Part shown: piece after piece, positions 33,313 to 44,877 of the stretch
Position numbering within the stretch: the first letter of the stretch is position 1
How the letters are laid out: each line of letters begins with the position of its first letter
DNA from: Ministeria vibrans ATCC 50519
Taxonomy: Eukaryota; Opisthokonta; Filasterea
Direction of reading: 5' to 3'
NCBI GenBank assembly: GCA_943704425.1
Contig: CALSCP010001092.1
Coordinates: 1 to 53,659, forward strand
DNA length: 53,659 nucleotides
Program-made: the position numbers and the translations under genes
Notes under the pieces: generated by a model
Databases searched by the model: none
What the model saw: only the letters and a program-made list of their open reading frames with translations
What the model was told of the DNA's origin: nothing

Positions 33313-33722
33313 GAAAATATAGCAACACGATAAAATGAATGAGAGCCAGATTGTGTTTGTGCGTCTTTGTGTGTGTGAGGAGAAGGAACGATCGATGAAA
33401 GGAACAAAAATCGTTCAGACTTGCATTCATTCGGGGGCCAAATATTTGATTATTGATAATAATTATTATCATTATACAGAGTGCAGATGTGAGATGCCTC
33501 ATATGACATATAACATATTAGACTTGCCAGTACTAGTGTCGAGTGGAACCGGAGAAATTAGTTGCAAAGTGAAATGTCAATCAGTGCCCTCGGGTGTCCA
33601 AATTCCAAAACGAACATAAAAGTTAAAACAATAAAAACATTATTTTTTCAACGTAAACTTGCAGATTTGAGCAAACTGATTGTAACGCTTCACGCCTAAG
33701 CAGTGAACGGGTCCTATTTGTT
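33313..33722. other. AT-rich spacer between small genes
   Basis: Contains a 94-codon frame opening at 33335, with odd composition and no feature of interest, and an AT-rich block (33430-33480). No gene is claimed. Confidence 0.5.
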
Positions 33723-34223
33723 ATGGAAGAAATAATTATTGAGCGCGCAAGAATTCATTCCGAACGACGGAAAAATGAAGGAGAGTCTACTGCGCCTGCC
33801 TCGTCGGAAGACAGCCCGACGGTCGAATTCGAACCCGAGACAGAGTCAACCCATTCGCCTTATATGATGCTTGCATCCGTTGGTAGTCATCTTCTCAGTT
33901 GTCTACCAGAGCGCGAGACGGTAGTGAACACCGTCACGTCAGTCGTGTGGTCGGCGGCCACGCGTATCCCCATTTTCCGAAGTGCGACGCCGTCGTCCAT
34001 GGATGCTGCGGCTCCGCCCGGCGATGGCTTGAGTACTCGCGGACGTGAACGGCAAACGTTTTTTAATATCGACCAGAGTGAACTGGATGAGAATGTCGAA
34101 GAGTTGGACGCAAATCAGTTTGAACACGATGATTATGATTCGCTCACTGAATCTGGCCAAGGTGTCATCGTTCACTACCCACCATCTACTACGACGCGTG
34201 CTGAAGCGTTCCCACACAAATGA
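33723..34223 (+). CDS. Small orphan protein, unrecognised
   Basis: Single exon, 166 residues, ATG at 33723, stop at 34223. It starts with a charged helix (EEIIIERARIHSERRKN), then an acidic Ser/Thr-rich stretch. A moderately hydrophobic segment near residues 41-85 (MMLASVGSHLLSCLP; VVNTVTSVVWSAATRIP) could be an amphipathic or membrane-bound helix. The C-terminal half is acidic. It is the third of three small intronless plus-strand genes with charged N-terminal helices and possible membrane-binding segments. No family recognised. Confidence 0.55.
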   Translation: MEEIIIERARIHSERRKNEGESTAPASSEDSPTVEFEPETESTHSPYMMLASVGSHLLSCLPERETVVNTVTSVVWSAATRIPIFRSATPSSMDAAAPPGDGLSTRGRERQTFFNIDQSELDENVEELDANQFEHDDYDSLTESGQGVIVHYPPSTTTRAEAFPHK

Positions 34224-35219
34224 ACCGGAAATGAAATTGTAACATATTTTTGTCAAAGTGTACATTATAACTTAGAAGTGTCAGTAATTCAGTATCGAGC
34301 TATCGGAGAATTTGAAGTAGGCGCCGACTCGATCACCGCCGAGGTCGTCTTCAGCTAAAAACGAACAAACAATACTCTTTATATGGTTATCAGTTCTCCA
34401 TCAGTTCGTTATTCACTAATCAATTAAACTCAATAATTCAACTCATTTTTTTTTCCTGTGTTGAAGACTGATTCTTTTCAGGTATGCCATATGGCTGCTT
34501 TGAGCTTTTGACCGTCGCAACAAATCATGTGTGTGTGTGTGTGTGTGTGAAGGATAGTAGTTTTGTGGGCTTGTGAAAAGAATGTGAAAACGCCCAGTGG
34601 ACAAAACCCTCATATTCTCTTCTCCCTTGAGCGGATCCTTGCAGCCTGCCCCTGTTCTTTGTACGCGCATTTGTTTCTCGGCCTTAGTTGAACATCAGTT
34701 GACAATTTCAGTTCGTGGCCGTAAATTTTTTTTCTTCTTTTTTTTTCTGTCTCGCTCTCTTCAACAAAGCAAGAACAATACGTGTGACACCGCCTCCCAA
34801 CCGTCACCAATCTCTCCATACACTCATTACACGGCCGTGGCATTGACGCCCTGCTCGTCGGACAGCCGGAGAATCCTCCTATCCCCTGCTTGGTTTTTCC
34901 TTCTTTTTTCCCACATGATTGTTTTTTTTTTTCGTTCGCCTATTTTCATAAATCCTCTCATTTTGCTCAAAAACTTCCCGGTTATGACGAAAACGCTTTG
35001 TAAGCAAGGATGTTTTTATTCTGTAGCGGCGGTTCGGCCGACTACAAATGAGATTTTTTTTTTTTTTTTCGTTTTTTTCGACTTTGATTGAAAAAAGGAA
35101 ATCAATTTTTTTTCTCACATTTTTCCCAGCAGTTTTTGCGGAGGGAGGAGCACTTAAACACACAAATACGCAGTCAATTGAACCATGATGTCCAATGTCA
35201 TATTTGTAGGAAGGAGAAA
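34224..35219. other. About 1 kb upstream of the second giant gene
   Basis: AT-rich with a GT repeat (34529-34549), a poly-T region (34726-34746) and pyrimidine-rich tracts (34900-34950, 35050-35130). An ATGATG pair at 35185 opens a different frame just before the giant gene's start and could act as a short upstream ORF unless removed by splicing. The TTTGTAG at 35203-35209 looks like a splice acceptor, so a 5' UTR intron is possible. Confidence 0.5.
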
Positions 35220-38200
35220 ATGGGGAATTTTGAGATTCCCGAAGATTTCGAGCAGCGCTGGTGCGCTGAGCTTAAACGGCACGACGCTGCCTTGCAGACG
35301 ACCGAAGGGATCATGGTGCATCTTGAGGCTGAGTTTGGCGTGTCGTGCTGCGAGCGGCACATCGCGGCGGACCAGGCCAAAGACGTCCTGAGCCTGCTCG
35401 CCATCTGTCGCATTCTTGATGTGACGCCCCAGACGATGCGCGACCAGCTCCACCGCGGCATGCCCAGAGTCAAGGAGATTATGTTGTGTTTTGACATGAC
35501 TCACATGACTGACGTCGAGGAACTGCGCCGCTTTATCTCGTCCATTTGGCCGGATGACAGCGATAACATTGACAACATTGACAATGGTGTCGTCGTTCCT
35601 GCTGCTGCTGGTGGTGGTGGTGGTGGTGGTACTGCTGCTGCTGTCATTGACGCGCCCGGCTTTGAACCTGGCGCCATCGCTTTGGCCTTCATGGACGACA
35701 CATTTTCTGCGGCACTCGACACGATCCTCGTCGACCCTGACAACGCTCAGCAAATTCCGTCGCTCCTTCTCCCTCCAAACTGCCCACTGCCACCTGGTAC
35801 GAACCAGCATATTTGCACGCTGAGCAATGAAGCCAGATTGGCTCTCGTCGTTGTCGGCATGCTCATTCAGCACATTCCGTCACTGACGCTTGAATGCTTC
35901 CTCGACACCGCGTACGAGGAGCTTTGGGCAGACACTGACGCTACGACACTCCTTCAAAACTGTGGTGTCAATTCACTGGCCGAGTTGCGTAACATGCTCA
36001 TCCCTTTCAAGCTGACGACGAGTTCGCTCCCGCGCGATCCCGTTCTGTTGGCCATTCTCGGAGACGACTACCTTCTCGAGACCAACATTTGCACACCCGA
36101 CGACATTGTGAACATGGCGGCTCGCGACTTTGCCACATTTAAAAGGACTTTGCAACGCCTTCACATGCAGCCTAAAGCGTACGTCATCATCGACACCACG
36201 ATCAACAAGCCTATGTTGGTTGGGGATCTCGGCAAGGTCATGGACTGCGCTCAGAAACTGGTCGAGCTGTCGAGACTCCACCAGGCCACAGGCCGACTAA
36301 TCGATGCGCTTGTCGACGGCCAGGCGACCCTCAATGACATTGAAGTACTTCTTGAGACGCACCGCGAGACTTTCATGGCATCCTACAACCCCAGTGCTAC
36401 GCAAGTGTTTGCCCCCTGCTACGCCACGCTGGACGACGCTCACGCCGACGAGGGTAATCGCAAGCTCGAACACCAGCTCCATCTCTTGCTTCACCTCGAT
36501 CACCACACGGACCAACTTTGCGCGCTCCAGCAAGACATTGGCAGTCAAGTCAACGACGAGGTGGAGGTCACACTCGCGCGCGTCACCTCCCGCCTGCGTC
36601 CCCCCGCTGACCACCGCATCAAGGGCGTCGTGTGCACCGACTCCAGCCTACTCGGTGCCGCCTACACAACCGTCTTTAACAGCAGCACCGTCAGAGGCAT
36701 GCCTCCCGCCCCGTCTCCTCCCTGCCCGCTCCTGGACGTTGTCGAAATTGGCCTGTCGCTCGACCGTGACTACTTCACTCGCCCTGCAAACGAGGCAAGC
36801 TTGTTATACGACGCCAAGATCTGCCCGGTGGTGGTTATGGGTGGTGGCGTTGAGGGCGGCGATGTGGCATTCAGTGCACGCTCGCTTGGCCGTCGAGCCG
36901 GCATGGGCACGCAACAGTCCAACATCGAGCTGCTTCACGTGCAGGTCGACGAGGCCATCGGGTGCATCGAGCGGAAAGGCTGCACCGCCGAGCCTAACGA
37001 TCGCGATTGGGTCGAGGAGATTAAACGCATTCTCCAACGCGGCATCTCTGTTCCCTTTCTCAACGTGGCCCTTACGAACCCTTCTCGTTCTGGCGACTGG
37101 ATCGTGTTGCCCTGCAGCCCTTGCGAAATGTACGTCAACAAGCGACCCTTTTGGCGTGTCGCGCTTCTCATGCGTCCCCGCATCAAACACGTTGAAGAGG
37201 ACGTGATCGAGCTACGACGTCTTGTGCTCGACCGCCTCTCGCCGGGCTTTCTCGAGCCGGGTCGCGTCCTTGCGCAAATGATCAAGTTTCTCGCGACGGA
37301 GCGTCAACTGGCTCCTTCGCACACCCAACCGACACCCGAGCACGTTCGAGCCACCATGGGCACTGCCGAGTTTGAGGCGCTTCTGGGCACCATCAGTGGC
37401 AAACTAATTTGCTCCCCGATGTTTCGCACGCTCCACCAGGCCGTCGTTGCCATCTGGTCCGCGCGTCTTGGCATTGACCGCGCCGTCAGCCAGCCGCTCA
37501 TGTTTCCCGAGGACAAGGTCAAGGAGGCCTACCTCGACACGGTCAGCGGTTCTACCCTGCCCTGCGTGCTCATCGAGGAGTCACACATGGCCACGCTGCG
37601 TTGGTACATCAAGCAGAGTGGCCGTCCGACACCGAGCGAGCTGATTGAGGCTCGCTCCTTTGACAAGTTCCTGGACACTCTTAGCGAGCGCAAGTACTGC
37701 TCGATTCCTTCCGAGATGATCGTCACCTTCTCCGAGGACATCACTAGTGCCCATCTCAATCGCATGTTCCTCTTCCTCAGCGGCGTCTTCAACGCGCGCA
37801 TCTTTGTCACGCTCACTCCGCACCTTCTCGGTCTCATCCACGATGTCGATGTTCCCGAGCAGATCCTCAAGTGGTCGTCGTTGACGCACCAGGGTAATAC
37901 TACTGTGCGTACGGCGTATGACGATGCGCAGACCTTCAGCAGCGTGCTCACTGTGACCCCTCTGTCCAAACACGAGGTGGCACAGCTCGATGACGATTCT
38001 AGTCCGCTTGCCAGCGCGCTCTGGTCGCGTTTGGAGCACCGCCTTCATCGTGTCAGCGACGAGTCGATTGTCAAGAGTCTCTCCTCGTGGATCACGAGTA
38101 AGCTTAAGCTTCAGACTGGCATGAGCCAGTCGACCCTCGTGCTGCTCACGGTTGACCAGCAGTATGTGCACACGCTCATCGACAAGCTTCAGCAGACACT

Positions 38201-41200
38201 TCGAGGGAGCGCCAATCACGTTGACATTGTTGACCCTACGTTGCAGGCCATCAATTCTCTCGCCTCCTATGCAGGTTCATCCGTCCGCGTTGTATTCTCC
38301 GCCGATCGTCTCAGCACGGACACGAAGAAACGTCTGTGTATGCGCGCACCGGGCGCCGCCGTTGTCCATTACGTCTTTGTGTCACAGTCTCGAGTGCCCT
38401 CTGACATACTCTTGCCAAATGTGTTCATTCTCGAATTGGACACTAGTATCGCCACCCTTTCCCAGTCGATATCTCTGGCCAAGGCCGGCACCGCTGCGTC
38501 TGTCTCGACTACCAACAACAACAACAACAACAACAAGAGTGGTGGCTCATTGGGCGTTGGAAATGTCGCAAGTAGTCGTGCCGATCCGCGTCGCATGCTT
38601 GCCATTCATCTTGTGTTTGGCTCTGTTGTGCGTCTTTCCTTGCTCTACTCGCTGGACGACCAGGAGGCGTTGCTCGCGCATCTGTCTGCTGCAACACAGA
38701 GCGTGTCTGTGTCAGCATCCAGGGTGTTCCTTGACGAACTCATGAAGCTATGCATCCAAGATTCACTTGCGTTTGTCGACGAACACCTCTTTAAACTCAA
38801 CGTGCGCGAAGAGACCCGCATTCGCCGTCTCGCTCGTATCATCTTCCTCTGTGCGACCGTCGCTATTGCGAAAGATGTCGAACCCATCAGCTTTGAGGCA
38901 TTCCTTGCGGACCCCGCCTGTCAGGTGCGCTCCTTCGACGCCCGTGTCCTTCTCTACCTCTACTACCTTCGTCGCTTTCTTTCCGTCTACTACCCCAAAG
39001 CGGTGTTTGTCACTGACGACGAAACATTTTCATGGTCCGCCGTACTCCCTCCCTCGGCGCATCTTGTCGACTCCGTCGTGTTGCTCAACTTTTTCACTGG
39101 CGATCCCTGTTCGTCGAGTTACCGGGCAACACCACGCGGCGCTGTCTTGACCGGCTCGCAAGAAGACCAGTACGCAAACCTGGCCGCTCGTCACCTGTCG
39201 CTGCCCTGGTCGCGAGTGAGCCGCGACGCTGCATTCCCATCGACGATGCATGTGCTTGAAAAGGTTCTGTGGGCATCGGTTGAGCCGGTCAAGGTGCTCG
39301 CCTGTTGCCTCAGCTCGTCGCTTTGCAACTGGGGCTCGAGTTTGCACATTGGCTCGCTGACGACTACTCGCTGCCAGGGTATGCCCGCGTCGCCCGAGCT
39401 CACACGCCTTGCCTGGAGCTTTGCCGGCATTGTTGCCTTCCTCACCGATCCCACAGCAGTCGCACCCGTTGCAGAGTCCTTCATGCGGCACTCAGCTGTG
39501 ATCAAGTTTATCATGGCACTGAATGGCGCAGTGGTCTTAGAAATAGCCAAGATTCTGCAGCAGTCCGAGGCGCTTCTGAAGCAGGCGCTACGCTTCACCA
39601 GCGTCGATTTTGACATTCTGCTGTCTCTGGGCATTCACTTTTCGCTCGAGATGCTTGAGGTGCTCCCGCTCGACATGAAGATTATGCTCATTGCAATGGA
39701 CGTGGGCCTTGCCGCTAACCCCTTCACAACTCAAAGTGGGTTGTCCATGTTCCTCGCGCGCAGTGAGTCTACTGGACTCCTTGACGGCACCGACAACTCA
39801 CCAACGACCGAGACGCGTGTCGAAGTGGGCTCGGCTCTCATCGAGTTTCTCCTCAACGACATGGCGACGCCCAACGACGCGACACACAAGCAGAGTTTGC
39901 TGCGCCATCCTTTTGCCACAACGCTGCGCCAGATCATGATCAGTCCTGACTCAATCCTTCAGTTTCTCGGCGAGGGTGACAACGATGACGCGATCGAACC
40001 CTACGCTTGGTGTTCCAATGATAAGTTTGACGTCGAAGCGGCGCAAATTTTGTCAACGGAGAGTATCAGCGAGGAAGAGGCGCATAATGCCAGTTTGACA
40101 CTTGGGGAGCTTCCTTCATTTGGTGTGTGGTGTGCGCTCACCCCCGACTCGTTTGGCTTGCTCTTTTCGCTGTGCACCAGCGAGTCTCAGGTGGTTTTTT
40201 GCCTCGGCATGTTGGCACGCGTCTCGTTCGCAAAAGAGTACTCAGAGGCACGCCTTGACAAAGTTCTCAGCCATGCACTTCAGGCGGTGCAGCCCTCGTC
40301 GTCGACCGACTTTGAGCTTGTTTGCCTGCTCAGCCAGCAACATCCCGGTGAGCTCCTGGCGCCCGTTGTTGCCTCCTTTCATCGGCTCTTCCGCTCTCCT
40401 GTTGAAGAGGACTGCATTGACGTGAACGCAGACATTACGACAACCCTTTTGCATTTTTGCAACGCGCGTCTCTCCCTGACGTTGCAATCGTTGCTCACCA
40501 AAAACATCAAGCTCTTCTCCGACGCACAGCAACCTGTGCCCGTCGAGTACTTTGACTTTGCCATGGCGGCGCTTCTCGAGCAACTTACGGACGCCGAGGT
40601 GGGCTTCCCGTTCACTAAGGACAATGTCGACAGCGTCACGTCACGCATGAAGCAGCTCATGCTTCTCCTGACACCCCTTGGCTTTCAGCGAGTACAGCAG
40701 ACAATCCAGAGCTCGGAGAACATGCTGACGACCCATCGCGGTCTGCTCCTCATCGCCTGGCTGCGCGAGCCCATGTTCAACATTGAGCTTGACGACACCC
40801 TTGTTGAGAGTCTCGATGCGATTCTGAACACCGCCGCGACCGCCGACTTTGTCGACCATGTTCATAAAGCACCCACAGTCGTGTGTTCTTTGGCGCAGTA
40901 CCTCGTCATGCCCGAGCTTCTCAGCACCACCAGCTGCAACCACTTCAACAAAATATTCAAGCGCAGCCAGATTCCCGTCGACATTTTTGTCGTGACGCAG
41001 CGTCGCACGCTTATCTACCCGCCTTACGTGCTGCTCGTTTCCCATCGCGAAGTGCCGGCGGAACAGGCGGAGCTCATTCTTGATACGATCACAGTGAATG
41101 AGTGGGAGGATTCGACTACGCTTACACCGGGCTTTGCCGACCTCTCCTTTGATCAGCAACTCAAGTGCTTCCGCCTCGACATTGACTCGGGATTGCACCA

Positions 41201-44200
41201 ACAGTCTATTGTGACCAATCTCAAGGCACTACGACACATCCGCACGCTCAAGATGATTGAGGTGAACGGACACGAGGAGGCGGATCCTCTTGCGGATCGC
41301 ACCGGTCGCATGCTGGCCAACGTCGTGTGGACGTGGTTTCGCTGCTGGGGCGCCACCTTTGCGTTATTGGAGCGCTTTATTGTGCGTCACACGAAGGAAA
41401 AGTCGGGCTATTTGGTGGATCTGGTCGAGCCCATGCTGCAAAACTATTCGGTGGAGATTGGCGATGCGGCGTCGCACTTTCCCCTGCCAGCTCTCATTGA
41501 CACCACTCCCGTGCTGCCTAGCATCACAACACTGGCGGGCACCACAGTTGAGGATGTGCGCTACACACTGGCGCGCTTCAACGCGCTCATCAATCGCTGC
41601 CCTCCATCCGAGGATCGCCAAAGACTTCTTGGTAATGTCACGAGCGCTATGGTGGCGAGCACCAAAGAGAATGCAAACATGCCGAGCGCCGAGTTGAACT
41701 CTTCTCGTTTGCGCATCTGCGCCGAATACCTCAAGTGCGTCACACGCGAGTTTGGCGCTGTCGTTGCCAAGGACGCGTGTCAAATCTATCGTGAGGGTCA
41801 GGAGATTCGTGAGCCGGCCAACCTCAGGGTGCAGCGCGCCTACGACCTCAAAGAGCTGCAGCACGTGCTCACTCCCTTCGTACTGCTTCTTCGTCAGCTC
41901 ACGGCCATTGACGATCTCACCTCTGCGGCGATCCGCATTGACGACGTCCTGAGCAACTTCGTTTCGAGTGCTAGAGATACCATTGAGCGAGACGAGAGCG
42001 ATGTCACCGTCAAGGAGGTGTGCCAAGCGATTCTCTATCGTGCCGTCGCGAGTGTCATTGGCGTCTCCTCGTGCTCCACCAACAACCACTGGCTCATTTG
42101 CCGATTTCACTCGGTCTATGTGGAAAAACACATGTGTCAGTGTCGCCTGACACTCAACGAGCACAACTGGGCCAACAACAAAGACTTCCTGCCTATCGAC
42201 ACGTCCCTCGGCCCCCTGCGCTTCTCGGCCAACGGATCGCCGGGCGTGGAGTGTAACAAGCGCATGATTCGCAGCGATCCCGGCATGGCGGTGCTCACGC
42301 CACATATTGTGAAACAATTCACTTCCAGGACGATGCATTCTACTCGCGCTCAGTCGATCAACCGTGACACCTTTGCTGATACGGCGCCTCCGCGCAACAG
42401 TCGGAGCAAGGCGGAGTCCGTCTATAAGGAAACTTTTTCGAGTCCCGTTGACCCCGCTGCAGCTGCAGCCGCGGCGGCCTCCCCCGCCTCAACGTTTACG
42501 ACAGAGGCTGAGGGTGACAGTGTGTTCTTCACGGCATCCACTGACCTTGTTGACGAAGGGAATCGTACTCGTGGTGGCCTGAGTGTCGTCAGTGGTGTAG
42601 GTAGTTCCGAGCATCACACTGACGAGCACATTGCTCTGGTGCGAAAGCTCATTGAGGCTGGCGAAGGACTTGTCTTTGACTGTTCCGAGGTGGTCAAGTG
42701 TGACTTTGACACAATTGACAACATTCGCTATGCGACAATTTACGTTCCTAACGGCGGCTCCATCTTTCTCACGCACAACCGCAGCAACAACAACATGACG
42801 TACTGGTCGCTGACGGCGACACCCAGGGCGCATCCCGGCACCGTCGTCAAGCGCGAATTCTCGTCGCACTCGGACGCCTGGGGCTTTCTCTGCGACATGT
42901 CCAACAAGAGCGTGCTGGTGCTGGGCGAGTGTCTTCTGCGCAAACAGCACGGCTCGTTTGTGCCCTTCACCTTTGACTGGAAGTCGGTGCGCAAGACGTT
43001 CATCATGTTTACGGAGAGTCGCAATCTGCTGGGCCACCAGAATCTGCTGCGCGAAAGCGCGTGGTGTCTGCTCGACAAAATGTGTCACCTTTTGATGGCA
43101 CAGTTTGTGCCCGAGGGTGCGCACAAGGCGCTATTCAGTGACTCCGAGATGGTCTCGTCGTTCATTCGCCACGTGTACTACCCACACTTGAGCAAAACTA
43201 CCGTGGCCATACAGCAGCGTAAATCTTTCGACAAACTCATGATCACGATCATGAGATACACGGTGATGGCGCCGCTTATTTCCAAGTCACTTCGACTCGT
43301 TGCGCAGTATGTCTACTCGCACCTGAGCACCGGACAGAACACGGTGAACATTATTACTCGCGAGCAGCTGCGCGCAGGCTCTGCCGATGTGTGGCGCAAC
43401 ATTACTGACACACTCCACACATCTTGTGATTGTGTCGACGATGACTCGGCGCTCACGTCGCTTGTCGAGTGCTACGCTATGTACCGAAGAGGTGCCCGGA
43501 TTAACGCCGCCGATCAAGCTGCCACACTCTCGACAAATGTCTTTAAGACCTTTCTGAACATTCTCAAGACCATCAGCGACGGTGCGCAGGAAGAGACTGA
43601 TCCCGTGGACGCACTGATTGGCTTTGCCCGTGTGCAACGCAGAGAATGTGGTGGGCTTCCCGGTCTTGAGCTACTCACGTCTGACCTGAGTGTGTTGCAA
43701 ACACTGATGCAGACGGTGGACGCGGCGATTCTGAGCGTGGGTGGCGTCAGCGACGGACTAATGGTGCCCCGACTTTTGTTTGCAGAGTTTCGCGAGCATC
43801 TTCTTGAGCGACTTCCCATCATCACTGTCAATGACCGCATTCAGCTGTTCCGTCTGTTCCAGCGCAAGGTGCTTCCGACGGCGCTTCAAGTTCAGACTGC
43901 GATTTTATATACGGGGGTCGCGGATCCTCATGAGGAACTTGATGAGTGGGCCGCACGCCAAGTGTTTTATCAGTTGCAATTGGCTGGCGATGGTGCGGCT
44001 GCTGCTCCTGTAGCCGCCCAATTGCACCCTGCGCCACCGCTGCCCGGTGTGGTGCTTGAGCTGGTGACTGCACTGAGAGAGCTACCTACGCACGACGCGG
44101 CCAATGCGGCAACGCTGGGAAATGCCGTCAATGTCGACGTCCTCGACGCCATGTCGCCCGAAGTGCTTCGGGCACGACTGGCGCTGCGTGAGCGTGTACG

Positions 44201-44830
44201 CGAGGACAGCAACGTGTTCTCCAAGGGGGGTGAGATTGGAGCGGACGACAGCGGCGACGGCTACAACGACGGTCTGGTGATCACGCTGTTGTCGGCGCAA
44301 GCACGCGTGCCCATCACGTACGCCATGTTCCAGAGCCGTCATGAGATTCAGCAGCTTGAGGTGAAGGACGACTGTAAGCGACAGCGCGCCGTGCTCGGCT
44401 TTCTGTTTGGCAAGATCACACTGCCACAGCCGGAGCAGACCCTTGGCTTGGAGGTGTTGGGAGAGACGAAGCGGCTGCAGTCGTGGCGCAACTGGATGAT
44501 TCAGGTGATGCGTGCACCCTTGCGTAAGATTGTACAGAACACAGTCATGTCGATGATCCTCGACAATGACGCGGGTCAGGGCTTCGATCGGTTGGCACAG
44601 CCGTCCATGACCGAGCTGATTGCTCTGCATGCGCTCACCGAGCTCACGTTTGACCTGGACATGCCACAGCGCAGTCAAGTGCTGAAGCAGAGTCTCGGCT
44701 GTGTGCAACAAGTGCCCAACGAACGACTGCTTGCGCGAAAGGGTCACAAGTACGTTGTCAAACTCGCTCAAATTTTTATAGTGTATAGCGTTATTTTTAA
44801 GGATTGCTTTTTATAATAATAAGAATGATA

Positions 44831-44877
<47 letters not shown>

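Noticed and set aside
33335-33619. 94-codon frame starting with ATG
   Set aside because: It lies in the spacer between two small genes, covers AT-rich repeats and shows no helix, signal or motif.
34281-34354. Minus-strand stretch after an acceptor-like TTTTTAG reading EDDLGGDRVGAYFKFSDSSILNY then stop
   Set aside because: It resembles a last exon, but no upstream minus-strand exon with a compatible donor and phase could be found in the next kilobase.
41364-42338. 324-codon open frame on the minus strand
   Set aside because: Antisense shadow of the second giant gene, which is conserved in motif order with its paralogue.
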